This document shows positions 1 through 7,438 of a stretch of DNA of 10,032 bases, piece by piece (positions within the stretch are counted from its first letter, which is position 1; every line of letters begins with the position of its first letter). The notes below the pieces were generated by a model that was not told the origin of the DNA, made no database searches, and was given only the letters and a program-made list of their open reading frames with translations. The DNA lies in the NCBI GenBank assembly GCA_035549875.1, contig DASZPV010000017.1:1-10032 (forward strand). Reading direction: 5' to 3'. Source of the DNA: JAKFWI01 sp035549875. Its GTDB lineage: Bacteria > Pseudomonadota > Alphaproteobacteria > Caulobacterales > Aquidulcibacteraceae. Both the position numbers and the translations under genes were made by a program.

Positions 1-254
1 ACCCTGCCGATTCCAGCGAGAGCCCGGCGCTCAATCACGCCATCACGCTGCACGTTTGGTCGCGCGAGGGCGGCAAGGCCGAGGCGATGGAGGCGATCAG
101 CGCGTTGCGCGCCAGCCTGCACAATGCGGCGCTTTCCGTGAGCGGCCATCGGCTTGTTTTGCTGAATGTGGTTTACGCCGACATTTTTCTTTCGCCGGAC
201 GCGCGAGCCACGCAAGGCCTGATGCGTCTGCGCGCCATCACTGAAACTGCATAG
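1..254 (+). CDS. GTA tail terminator, gp8-type (DUF3168), 5' end missing
   Basis: This is the C-terminal part (about 83 residues, codons starting at position 3) of a DUF3168 protein, the family of R. capsulatus GTA gp8 (Rcc01690). In that particle it is the tail terminator, a ring that caps the tail tube and joins it to the head. The visible signature is HAITLHVWSREGG, then an amphipathic helix (AEAMEAISALRASLHNA) and SGHRLVLLNVVYADIFLSPD, which follows the family pattern of a VWSR strand, a helix and a GxRLV strand. The reading frame ends at TAG 252-254, nine bases before the tail tube start. The start codon and perhaps the first third of the protein lie before the window. The identification rests on motif recall and on the order of the genes that follow. 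Confidence 0.88.
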   Translation, partial: PADSSESPALNHAITLHVWSREGGKAEAMEAISALRASLHNAALSVSGHRLVLLNVVYADIFLSPDARATQGLMRLRAITETA

Positions 255-263
255 GAGCGCGCA

Positions 264-680
264 ATGGCCGGGCAAAAGGGTCGCGACATCTTGCTGAAAA
301 TTGGCGACGGGGCGGCGCCTGAAGTGTTCACCACCATCGCCGGCATCCGCGCCAAGACCATCGCGCTCAATGCGAAAATGGTCGATGGCACGAATGCGGA
401 TTCGCCCGCGGCGTGGCGCGAGTTGGTCGCTGGTGCGGGGGTCAAATCCTGCGCGGTTACCGGTGCGGGCGTATTCAAGGATGCGGCGTCAGACGGATTG
501 ATGCGCGCGGCGTTCTTCAGCCAGGTCGCGCGCAATTGGATGCTCGTGATCCCGGATTTTGGAACAATCCAGGGCGCGTTCCTGATTGAGGGACTCGATT
601 ATTCCGGCGATCACGATGGCGAAGCGGCGTTTTCCGTGTCGCTGGCCTCGGCCGGCGCGTTGAGCTTCACCGCATCATGA
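264..680 (+). CDS. GTA major tail (tail tube) protein, gp9, TP901-1 family
   Basis: The 138-residue product matches the phage major tail protein TP901-1 family, which includes RcGTA gp9 (Rcc01691). It forms hexameric rings that stack into the tail tube. Visible family features are the N-terminal MAGQKGRDILLKIGDG, the TIAGIRAKTIALN strand, the VDGTNADSP loop with W(RE)L after it, and a closing LEGL-like segment (FLIEGLDYSGDHDGEA) followed by SVSLASAG. The length is normal for the family. ATG 264 is well supported by GGAG at 254-257, six bases upstream and overlapping the preceding stop codon. The last four bases overlap the next gene as ATGA, which suggests translational coupling. Inside an operon this product should be needed in the greatest amount, which fits its having one of the better ribosome binding sites in the run. 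Confidence 0.93.
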   Translation: MAGQKGRDILLKIGDGAAPEVFTTIAGIRAKTIALNAKMVDGTNADSPAAWRELVAGAGVKSCAVTGAGVFKDAASDGLMRAAFFSQVARNWMLVIPDFGTIQGAFLIEGLDYSGDHDGEAAFSVSLASAGALSFTAS

Positions 681-973
681 TCGCCAACAAGGCGCGCGGT
701 GAGACTGTGCTGATGATCGACGGCGCGCCGCGACGGCTTTGCCTTACGCTGGGCGCCCTGGCGGAACTGGAGTGCGCGTTTGAAGCCGACACAATCGACG
801 CGCTGGCCGCGCGGCTGGGTAAATTATCGGCCAGCGATCTGATGATCGTTCTCGCTGCTCTGATCGCCGGCGGCGGCGAAGCGATGAGCGCGCAACAGAT
901 CGCGGCCGCCGATATCGACGCAGCCGCGGCGGCGCGCGCTGTGGCGGAAGCGTTCCAGCGGGCGCTGACGTGA
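677..973 (+). CDS. GTA tail assembly chaperone-like protein, gp10 (GTA_gp10 family)
   Basis: The 98-residue product matches the gene transfer agent family protein gp10 (Rcc01692 family). It sits where tailed phages keep their tail assembly chaperones, between the tube gene and the tape measure gene. The sequence starts MIANKARGETVLMIDG, followed by RRLCLTLGALAELE. The 'LTLGALAELE' segment and the helix IDALAARLGKLSASDL are typical of the family, which keeps a short beta part and then helices. The start ATG overlaps the tail tube stop codon by four bases. There is only a weak upstream GAG, so coupling to the previous gene is the likely means of translation. It is not expected in the mature particle; that role is inferred from gene position and from phage analogues. 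Confidence 0.85.
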   Translation: MIANKARGETVLMIDGAPRRLCLTLGALAELECAFEADTIDALAARLGKLSASDLMIVLAALIAGGGEAMSAQQIAAADIDAAAAARAVAEAFQRALT

Positions 974-1143
974 TGTTTCCCTGGAGCGCGTGGCTTGCCC
1001 ATGCCTGCGCTGTGTTCGGCATCGCGCCGCGTGCGTTCTGGCGCCTGTCGCTGCGCGAATGGCGCGCGCTCAACGGCGCGGGCGCGATCACGCCGTTGAC
1101 GCGCAACGAATTGGCGGCGCTCGCGTCGCGCTTTCCGGATTAA
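973..1143 (+). CDS. Small GTA tail assembly chaperone, gp10.1 (DUF2376/Phage_TAC-like)
   Basis: This 56-residue gene starts at ATG 973, sharing one base with the preceding stop (TGATG), and ends at TAA 1141-1143. The product begins MFPWSAWLAHACAVFGIAPRAFWRLSLREWRALN and ends with TPLTRNELAALASRFPD. The pattern 'GIAP..FWRLSLREWRAL', then a loop and 'LTRNELAALASRFPD', matches the short phage tail assembly chaperone family encoded between gp10 and the tape measure in RcGTA-type clusters (Rcc01693). In lambda the second chaperone is made by a programmed frameshift. Here no slippery heptamer is seen near the junction, and the gene has its own ATG, so it appears to be a separate coupled protein. 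The small size means it is easily missed by gene callers. Confidence 0.85.
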   Translation: MFPWSAWLAHACAVFGIAPRAFWRLSLREWRALNGAGAITPLTRNELAALASRFPD

Positions 1144-1146
1144 ATC

Positions 1147-1539
1147 ATGGCTGACCCACCGAAACTTTCCCTCGATCTCTCCGAAGCGCAGGGCGCGCTC
1201 AGCACGTTCGTCGAACGCGACGGAAAGGACGCCGCCGATCGGCTGACGCGGGTATTCGCCGATGCGTCGGGTCAGATCGCCCGCGAACTGGAGCGCGCCG
1301 CGCACGGCGGCGAGCTTTCGTTCAAGCGGCTCGCCGGCAGCGTGCTGGCCGAACTCGGCAAGGTCGCGGTGGATAGCATTTTCGCCGGCAAATCCAGCGC
1401 GCCGCAAAACGCCGGACAGCCGGTCAACGTCACCTTCAATGTGGGCGCGGGCGGGGATGCCGAGAGCATCCGGCGCAGCCAGTCCCAGATCGCGGCGCAA
1501 GTTGCGCGGGCCGTGGACTATGGAAATCGAAACAGATGA
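1147..1539 (+). CDS. GTA tail tape measure protein, gp11, unusually short
   Basis: The 130-residue product stands in the tape measure position of the GTA cluster. Residues 1-55 are acidic, polar and likely helical. Residues about 55-78 (GELSFKRLAGSVLAELGKVA) and the C-terminal part, with VNVTFNVGAGGDAESIRRS followed by QIAAQVARAVDYG, match the C-terminal signature of the GTA gp11 family, where 'VTFNV', 'S.RRS..Q' and 'ARAV..G' recur. Tape measures set tail length roughly in proportion to their own length. From memory the R. capsulatus protein is a little over 200 residues, so this one is markedly shorter. No membrane-spanning hydrophobic segment is seen. ATG 1147 follows the previous stop by three bases, with GGA at 1137-1139, and the end overlaps the next gene as ATGA. 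The family call is good; complete tape measure function is inferred. Confidence 0.8.
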   Translation: MADPPKLSLDLSEAQGALSTFVERDGKDAADRLTRVFADASGQIARELERAAHGGELSFKRLAGSVLAELGKVAVDSIFAGKSSAPQNAGQPVNVTFNVGAGGDAESIRRSQSQIAAQVARAVDYGNRNR

Positions 1540-2168
1540 CAGCGTTTCATGAAGTGCTGTTCCGGCTCAAGCTCACCTTCGGCGCGACGGGCGGGCCGGA
1601 ACGGCGCACGGAGATCGTCACGCTCGGCTCTGGCCGTGAGGAGCGCAATACGCCCTGGGCGCATGCGCGGCGGCGATACGATGTCGGCGGCGCGGTCAGT
1701 GTGCTGGACGATCTGCACGAGCTGATCGCGTTCTTCGAGGCGCGGCGCGGGCGGCTGCATGGATTTCGCTTTCGCGATTTCGCCGATTGGCGATCGGGCG
1801 CGCCTTCCGCTGCGCCGGCGGCGTCGGATCAGGCGATCGGCGCGGGAAACGGCGCGCAGACCGCGTTTCAGTTGATCAAGGCCTATGGGGAGGGCGCGGA
1901 CGCGTATCAGCGCCCGATCCGCAAACCGGTTTCCGGCAGCGTGCTGATGGCGGTGAACGGCGTGGCGCTGAGCCCCAGCGGCTACGCCGTCGATCACGCG
2001 ACCGGCCTCGTAACCTTGGTTTCCGCGCCCGCCGCTGGCCATGCCGTAACCGCCGGTTATGCGTTCGACACGCCTGTGCGGTTCGATTCCGATCGGCTGG
2101 AGGCGAGCCTCGATGCTTTCGGCGCCGGGCGGCTGATCCAGATCGCGCTGATCGAATTGACGCTCTGA
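1536..2168 (+). CDS. GTA distal tail protein, gp12 (DUF2460, TIGR02217)
   Basis: The 210-residue product matches DUF2460 along its whole length. In RcGTA this protein (Rcc01695) is the distal tail protein, a ring joining the tube to the hub and baseplate. Family marks in order are FHEVLFRLKLTFGATGGPERRTEIVTLGSG near residues 4-32, ERNTPWAHARRRYDVG (about 36-51), the 'VLDDLHELIAFFEARRGRLHGFRFRD' block (about 56-81), a middle insertion IGAGNGAQTAFQLIKAYG with the partner RPIRKPVSGSVLMAVNG, and a C-terminal FDTPVRFDSDRLEASLDAF ending IALIELTL. The length is normal for the family. The start ATG overlaps the tape measure stop by four bases, and the stop overlaps the next start as TGATG. Both junctions point to coupled translation. 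Confidence 0.93.
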   Translation: MTAFHEVLFRLKLTFGATGGPERRTEIVTLGSGREERNTPWAHARRRYDVGGAVSVLDDLHELIAFFEARRGRLHGFRFRDFADWRSGAPSAAPAASDQAIGAGNGAQTAFQLIKAYGEGADAYQRPIRKPVSGSVLMAVNGVALSPSGYAVDHATGLVTLVSAPAAGHAVTAGYAFDTPVRFDSDRLEASLDAFGAGRLIQIALIELTL

Positions 2169-3049
2169 TGCGCAACGTTCCGGCGGAACTTCAAGCCAAA
2201 CTCGACAACGGCGTCACGACGCTGGCGCATCTGTGGCGCATTGTGCGGCGCGATGGCGCGGTGTTCGGTTTCACCGATCACGACCGCGACCTTGTGGTCG
2301 CCGGCGTCACGTATCAGGCCCAATCGGGATTTCTCGCCGGCGCGGTCGAAAAGAGCGTAGGGCTTTCCATAGATACAGCGTCCGCTGAAGGCGCGCTCAA
2401 CGCCGATTGCATTACGCCGGACGATCTGGCGCGCGGGCTCTGGGATGGCGCGCGCGTCGATCTCTGGCGGGCCGACTGGACCGACCCGTCTCTGCGGGTG
2501 CATCTGTTCGCTGGACGCCTCGGCGAAGCGCGGCGCGGCGAATCTGCATTCAGCGTGGAATTGCGCGGCTTGCAGGCGGCGCTGAATCGGCCGGTGGGGC
2601 GCGTGTTTTCGCGCTGGTGCGACGCCGATGTCGGCGATGCGCGTTGCGGCGTCGATCTCGCCGATCCGGCCTTTCGCGGCGCGGGCGTCGTCGTGTCGGT
2701 GATCGATGCAACGACGTTCACGGCCTCCGGGCTTGGCGCGTTTGCGGACGGCCTGTTCAGTCGCGGCGTGCTGACCTGGGACGCAGGCGGCGCCGCGGAG
2801 GTGGCGGCGCATTATGCTGGCGCGGCCGCGACGATCGAATTGCTGGCGCCATGGCCGGCGCCGATCGCGGCGGGCGATACGTTCGTCATCACGGCCGGCT
2901 GCGACAAGCGGCTGGAGACCTGCCGCGACAAGTTCGCCAATACGCTCAATTTCCGCGGCTTCCCGTTTATGCCGGGAGACGATGCGGTGCAGGCCGGGCC
3001 CGTCGCCGGCGCGCCGCTGGATGGTTCTTCGCGGTGGACGGATCAATAG
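2168..3049 (+). CDS. GTA hub protein, gp13 (DUF2163 + Phage_BR0599), putative Fe-S protein
   Basis: The 293-residue product matches DUF2163/TIGR02218, with an N-terminal part of about 160 residues and a C-terminal Phage_BR0599 domain. In RcGTA (Rcc01696) it forms the trimeric hub below the distal ring. Early marks are LAHLWRIVRRDG, FTDHDRDL and AGVTYQA. The C-terminal part carries four cysteines, C151 and C160 (spacing CX8C in CDADVGDARC) and C245 and C252 (CX6C in CDKRLETC), followed by RDKFANTLNFRGFPFMPG. Related hub proteins, including the lambda gpL family, bind an Fe-S cluster through C-terminal cysteines, so cluster binding is likely here, though it is inferred. The start ATG at 2168 shares one base with the gp12 stop. 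The frame is open further upstream, but those codons read through gp12 and are not family-like. The end overlaps gp14 by 16 bases. Confidence 0.92.
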   Translation: MRNVPAELQAKLDNGVTTLAHLWRIVRRDGAVFGFTDHDRDLVVAGVTYQAQSGFLAGAVEKSVGLSIDTASAEGALNADCITPDDLARGLWDGARVDLWRADWTDPSLRVHLFAGRLGEARRGESAFSVELRGLQAALNRPVGRVFSRWCDADVGDARCGVDLADPAFRGAGVVVSVIDATTFTASGLGAFADGLFSRGVLTWDAGGAAEVAAHYAGAAATIELLAPWPAPIAAGDTFVITAGCDKRLETCRDKFANTLNFRGFPFMPGDDAVQAGPVAGAPLDGSSRWTDQ

Positions 3050-3495
3050 CCGCGCCGCAGCGCGCTGCGATCATCGCCGAGGCGCAAACCTGGGTCGGCA
3101 CGCCCTATCGCCATCAGGCGAGCGCGAAGGGTGCGGGTTGCGATTGCCTGGGCCTGATCCGCGGAATCTGGCGCGCGCTCTACGGCGCCGAACCGGAAAC
3201 GCCGCCGCCTTACACGCCGGACTGGGCGGAGTTGCGCGGGCGCGAGACATTGCGCGATGCGGCGCGGCGTCACCTCGTTGAAATTCAAATCGAAGAAGCA
3301 GCGCCAGGCGATGTGCTGCTGTTTCGCATGAGCGCGGAGGCGCCGATGAAACATGCGGCGGTCCTGTCGGCGCGCGAGCGTATCATTCACGCCTATTGGG
3401 GCCGCGCCGTGGTTGAAAGCCGCATGACGCCGTTCTGGCAAACCAGGCTGGCGGCGGCGTTTTCTTTTCCAGGAGTAGCGCCGTGGCGCAATTAG
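3034..3495 (+). CDS. GTA tail peptidase, gp14 (NlpC/P60 family)
   Basis: The product of about 153 residues is an NlpC/P60 cysteine peptidase, the GTA gp14 type (Rcc01697). It is expected to sit in the tail tip and cut peptidoglycan cross-links of the recipient during DNA entry. The catalytic cysteine is probably C38 in GAGCDCLGLIRG, aligned with the family DCxGL motif. H107 in PMKHAAVL is the likely catalytic histidine, and H119 in IIHAYWGRAV the third polar residue. The segment EAQTWVGTPYRHQ before the cysteine is also typical. GTG 3034 is chosen because it is the only plausible start close to the family N-terminus; it lies inside the gp13 end (16-base overlap). The frame is open far upstream, but that part is a shadow of gp13. 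The end overlaps gp15 by 13 bases. There is no signal peptide, as expected for a particle component. Confidence 0.9.
   Translation: MDGSIAAPQRAAIIAEAQTWVGTPYRHQASAKGAGCDCLGLIRGIWRALYGAEPETPPPYTPDWAELRGRETLRDAARRHLVEIQIEEAAPGDVLLFRMSAEAPMKHAAVLSARERIIHAYWGRAVVESRMTPFWQTRLAAAFSFPGVAPWRN
3471..3475 (+). promoter_or_regulatory. Ribosome binding site for gp15
   Basis: AGGAG ends seven bases before GTG 3483 and lies inside the end of gp14. It is the strongest Shine-Dalgarno match in the GTA run and fixes the non-ATG start of the largest gene. Confidence 0.75.
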
Positions 3496-6400
3496 TGCTG
3501 ACCGCCGTTGGCGGGGCAGTTGGCGGGAACATCGCGCCGGCCGGATATGCGGCGATCGGCGCTGCGCTCGGAAGGGCCGGCGGGGCGCTGATCGGCGCGC
3601 GTGTCGACGATGCGCTGTTCGGCACGCCGCGCGCGCCGGCGGGGCCGCGGCTCACCAGCCTGCACTTGCAGGGCTCGACCGAGGGCGCGTCCATACCCGC
3701 CGCGTATGGGCGCGTGCGGCTCGCGGGACAGATGATATGGGCCGCGCGGTTCAAGGAGCATATCAACGTCGATAAAGTTTCGTCGGGCGGCGGCAAGGGC
3801 GGCGGCGCCGCACGCAGCGTCAAGCAAACGGCCTATTCCTATACGCTGTCTTTCGCGATCGGCCTCTGCGAGGGGCCGATCGTGCGCGTCGCGCGCGCCT
3901 GGGCGAATGGCGAGCCGCTCGATCTTTCTACTATCGCTTACCGCCTTTATCGCGGCGCCGAAGATCAGGCGCCGGATGTGCTGATCGAAGCGATCGAAGG
4001 CGCGGCCAATGCGCCGGCCTATCGCGGCCTTGCTTATATTGTGTTCGAGGACTTGCCGGTTGAGCGCTTCGGCAATGTTCCGCCACAGCTTTCGTTTGAG
4101 ATCGTGCGCCAGATGCCGGGCGAAGGCGGGCGGCTTGAGGATCTGGCGCGCGGCGTGTGCCTGATCCCCGGCGCCGGCGAGTTCGTATACGCGAACGAAG
4201 TGATCCGCCGCACGCTTGGGCCCGGCATGGAAACGCCGGAGAATATGCACGCCGAGTCGAACCGGCCCAATCTCGCCGTTTCGCTCGATCAATTGCAGGC
4301 CGATCTGCCGAACGTGGAATCGGTGATGCTCGTCGTGTCGTGGTTCGGCACGGATTTGCGCTGCGGCGACTGCCAGATCAAACCGGGCGTCGAACTTGCC
4401 GACAAAGCCACGCGGGCGCGAAGCTGGCGCGCGGGCGGCGTTGCGCGCGCGGGCGCCCATGTCGTGAGCCAGATCGATGGCGGCCCTGCCTTTGGCGGCA
4501 CGCCAGCGGATTTTTCCGTCGTGCAGGCGATTCAGGAACTGAAAGCGCGCGGGTATCGCGTCGGGCTTTATCCTTTCGTCCTGATGGATGTGCCGCCCGG
4601 CAACGCGCTGACCGATCCCTACGGCGCGAGCGCGCAGGCGGCTTATCCCTGGCGCGGACGCATCACCTGCACGCCGGCGCCGGGCCGCGCCGGCACAGCG
4701 GACAAGACCGGCGCGGCGGCCACGCAAATAGCCGCCTTCTTTGGCGCCGCCGCAGCAGGCGATTTCAGCATTGCTGACGATGAGGTGAATTATTCCGGTC
4801 CGGCGGAATGGTCTTTCCGGCGCTTCATCCTGCACTGCGCGAAACTGGCGCAAGCGGCGGGCGGCGTGGACGCTTTCGTGCTCGGCTCGGAATTGCGCGG
4901 CGTGACCACGTTGCGCTCAAGCGCGTCGGCGTTTCCGGCGGTCAGCGCGATGAAAACGCTCGCCGCAGACGTGCGCGGCGTGCTGGGCGGCGCGACAAAG
5001 ATCACCTACGCTGCCGACTGGAGCGAATATCGCGGGCATCAGCCGCAGGACGGCTCAGGCGATGTGTTCTTTCATCTCGATCCGCTGTGGGCGGACGCGA
5101 ACATCAATTGCGTCGGCGTGGACTGGTATCCGCCGCTCGCCGATTGGCGCGATGGCGCGGCCCATGCCGACGCGGCGATTGCATCGGGGCCATACGATCC
5201 GGATTATCTGGAAGGGCGCATCGAGGCGGGCGAGGATTTCGACTTTTATTACGCCAGCGATGCCGGCCGCGCAGCGCAGACGCGCACGCCGATCACGGAT
5301 GGGGCCTACGGCAAGCCCTGGGTGTTCCGCGCCAAGGATTTGCGCTCGTGGTGGAGCCACACGCACATCAATCGCCCCGGCGGCGTTGAAGGCGCGGCGA
5401 CGGCGTGGGTTCCTGAATCCAAACCGATTTGGCTGATCGAGTTGGGTTGCCCGGCGATCGACAAGGGCGCCAACGCGCCGAACCTGTTCGTCGATCCAAA
5501 AAGCGCGGAAAGCGCGGCGCCGCCGTTTTCAACCGGCCGGCCGGACGATTTTATCCAGCGGCGCATGCTGGAGGCGTATCTGCGCCATTGGTCGGGCGCG
5601 GCAAATCCGGTTTCGTCCGTGTACGGCGCGCCGATGATCGACGCCTCTTCGCTGCATCTCTGGTGCTGGGACGCGCGGCCGTTTCCGCTGTTTCCATCGC
5701 GCCGCGATGTCTGGGCCGACGGCGCAAACTGGCGCCTCGGCCATTGGTTGAACGGCCGCGCGGGCGCCGCCAGTCTTGCCGAAACCGTGCAGGACATCTG
5801 CCGCCGGGCCGGCGTGACCGACGCCGATAGCGGCGCGCTGACCGGGATTGTATCCGGGTACATCGTCGATTCGCCGGCGACTGCCCGCGCCGCGATCGAG
5901 CCGCTGATGGCCGCCTACGATTTTGACGCGGCGGAGGAGGAAGGCCGCATCGTCTTCCGTCATCGCGACGAAACGCAGGTCTTCGCGGCAAGCCTGGAAG
6001 ATTTCGTACAGAGCGAGAGCGGACGCGCCGCGATTACCCGCGCGGACGGCGCCGATGCGCCGGTGGAGGCGCGGGTGCGCTTCGTCGATCCGGAACGCGA
6101 TTTCGCGCTGGCGATGGTTTCCGCGCGGCGGCGCGACGCAGCGGGCCAGGGCGTAACGACGGTGGATGCGCCGCTTTCACTTACGCCGGACAATGCCGAC
6201 GCCATCGCCCAGCACGCACTGGCCCGCGCCAGAGCCGAAACGGAAATTCTGGAACTGGCGCTGCCGTCATCGCTTCTGTCGGTCGCGCCGGGTGACCGCG
6301 CCAACCTCAGCGACGGCGAATTTCGCGTGCTCAGAATTGAAGAAGGGCCGGTGCGCCGCGCGCATCTGGCGCGGCATGCGCGCGCGCTCGAACGCCCGGT

Positions 6401-7370
6401 CGCCGCGCCCGCTCCGGCCAGCGCGCCGCTGACATGGGCGCCGGCCGCGCCGGCCTTCGCCTTGCTCGATTTACCGCCGCTGCCCGGCAGTGAAGACGAC
6501 GAACGCCCGCTGGCGGCGGTCTATTCCTCGCCGTGGCCAGGGGCGGTCGATGTCTATGCCGGCGCGAGTCTGGCGAGCGCCAGTTTTCGCGGGCGCGCCG
6601 AAACTCCCGCCATCATGGGCGTGCTGGAAGGGGCGCTGTATCCGGGCCCGGTTTGGCGCTGGGACGATGGCAATTATGTCCGGGTGCGGATCGCCGGCTT
6701 GCTCGAAAGCGTTGACGACGAAGCTTTGTTTGCCGGCGCCAACGCATTCGCGGTCGAAGGCGCGAATGGCTGGGAGGTTTTCCAGGCGCGCGACATCACG
6801 CTGGTTGCGCCGGGCCTGTACGAATTTCGCACCTTGCTCCGCGGCCAACTCGGCACCGAGGGCGCGATGGGCGCGCCAGCAGGCGCGCGCGTCGTGAAGA
6901 TCGATAACAGGCTGTTGCGTCTGGCCGCCGGCGCGCACGAAAACGGCGCGGCAATCGTCTGGGCCGCCGCGCCGGCGCCTTTGGCGCCCACCGATCCGTC
7001 CGCCACCGCCTTTGTCGCCACATGGTCGCGGGTCTGGTCGCGCCCGCTTTCGCCCGTTCACGTGCGGGGGCGAAGGCTGACCGGCGGAGACATTGCGCTG
7101 ACCTGGGTGCGGCGGGCCCGCACCGGCGGCGACGATTGGGGCGCGGCGGACATCCCGCTCGCTGAGACCGCGGAAGCCTACCGGGTCGAAATCATGAGCG
7201 GGCCGGATGTGATTCGGGTGATTGACGCCGGTTCGCCAGCCGCAACCTATGCCGCGGCCGACCAAACCGCCGATTTTGGCGCCTTGCCGGCTTCCATAAT
7301 CGTTCGGGTCGCGCAACTATCCTCAACCTACGGCGCTGGCGTGCGGGCAGAATCGACCATCTGGCTGTAA
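3483..7370 (+). CDS. GTA host-specificity/tail-tip protein, gp15 (GTA TIM-barrel, 'megatron')
   Basis: The 1295-residue product matches RcGTA gp15 (Rcc01698), the large tail-tip protein that completes the baseplate. The N-terminus is glycine-rich and hydrophobic (LVLTAVGGAVGGNIAPAG, about 4-21). Residues about 50-300 are the tail-protein part of the baseplate. About 340-740 form the GTA_TIM domain, with VLGSELRG (E470), AADWSEYRG (D512, E515), CVGVDWYPP (D547) and WLIELGCPA (E653). E470 and E653 sit where TIM-barrel glycosidases keep acid/base and nucleophile, so a cell-wall or capsule hydrolase activity is possible but inferred. About 790-960 fits the phage-tail_3 domain, and the last 330 residues are beta-rich, possibly for receptor binding. 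The length is close to the R. capsulatus protein. It uses a GTG start with AGGAG seven bases before it. It ends at TAA 7368-7370 and no clear terminator follows. Confidence 0.93.
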   Translation: MAQLVLTAVGGAVGGNIAPAGYAAIGAALGRAGGALIGARVDDALFGTPRAPAGPRLTSLHLQGSTEGASIPAAYGRVRLAGQMIWAARFKEHINVDKVSSGGGKGGGAARSVKQTAYSYTLSFAIGLCEGPIVRVARAWANGEPLDLSTIAYRLYRGAEDQAPDVLIEAIEGAANAPAYRGLAYIVFEDLPVERFGNVPPQLSFEIVRQMPGEGGRLEDLARGVCLIPGAGEFVYANEVIRRTLGPGMETPENMHAESNRPNLAVSLDQLQADLPNVESVMLVVSWFGTDLRCGDCQIKPGVELADKATRARSWRAGGVARAGAHVVSQIDGGPAFGGTPADFSVVQAIQELKARGYRVGLYPFVLMDVPPGNALTDPYGASAQAAYPWRGRITCTPAPGRAGTADKTGAAATQIAAFFGAAAAGDFSIADDEVNYSGPAEWSFRRFILHCAKLAQAAGGVDAFVLGSELRGVTTLRSSASAFPAVSAMKTLAADVRGVLGGATKITYAADWSEYRGHQPQDGSGDVFFHLDPLWADANINCVGVDWYPPLADWRDGAAHADAAIASGPYDPDYLEGRIEAGEDFDFYYASDAGRAAQTRTPITDGAYGKPWVFRAKDLRSWWSHTHINRPGGVEGAATAWVPESKPIWLIELGCPAIDKGANAPNLFVDPKSAESAAPPFSTGRPDDFIQRRMLEAYLRHWSGAANPVSSVYGAPMIDASSLHLWCWDARPFPLFPSRRDVWADGANWRLGHWLNGRAGAASLAETVQDICRRAGVTDADSGALTGIVSGYIVDSPATARAAIEPLMAAYDFDAAEEEGRIVFRHRDETQVFAASLEDFVQSESGRAAITRADGADAPVEARVRFVDPERDFALAMVSARRRDAAGQGVTTVDAPLSLTPDNADAIAQHALARARAETEILELALPSSLLSVAPGDRANLSDGEFRVLRIEEGPVRRAHLARHARALERPVAAPAPASAPLTWAPAAPAFALLDLPPLPGSEDDERPLAAVYSSPWPGAVDVYAGASLASASFRGRAETPAIMGVLEGALYPGPVWRWDDGNYVRVRIAGLLESVDDEALFAGANAFAVEGANGWEVFQARDITLVAPGLYEFRTLLRGQLGTEGAMGAPAGARVVKIDNRLLRLAAGAHENGAAIVWAAAPAPLAPTDPSATAFVATWSRVWSRPLSPVHVRGRRLTGGDIALTWVRRARTGGDDWGAADIPLAETAEAYRVEIMSGPDVIRVIDAGSPAATYAAADQTADFGALPASIIVRVAQLSSTYGAGVRAESTIWL

Positions 7371-7438
7371 AGGCTTGGCGTTTGGCTGCCCTGCCTCTAC
7401 TTCGTTAGCGGCGTCAGAAGGATACGTGAGCCCGTGGC

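Noticed and set aside
940..975. Programmed frameshift between gp10 and gp10.1, as in lambda G/GT
   Set aside because: No slippery heptamer is seen near the junction, and the second gene has its own ATG in a TGATG overlap.
667..1500. Long minus-strand ORF (277 codons) opposite gp10 to gp11
   Set aside because: It is arginine- and alanine-rich, as expected for the antisense of high-GC genes, has no family motif, and lies opposite four well-supported genes.
1787..2167. Upstream extension of the gp13 reading frame
   Set aside because: The open frame before ATG 2168 overlaps gp12 and translates to arginine-rich sequence unlike DUF2163. ATG 2168 gives the family N-terminus.
3492..4853. Minus-strand ORF of 453 codons opposite gp15
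   Set aside because: It is antisense to the conserved gp15 gene and has typical shadow composition (Arg/Ala/His-rich). No recognisable domain is present.
7371..7438. Promoter or terminator between gp15 and the J-domain gene
   Set aside because: CTTGGC (7374-7379) could be a poor -35, but no convincing -10 or stem with a T tract is present.
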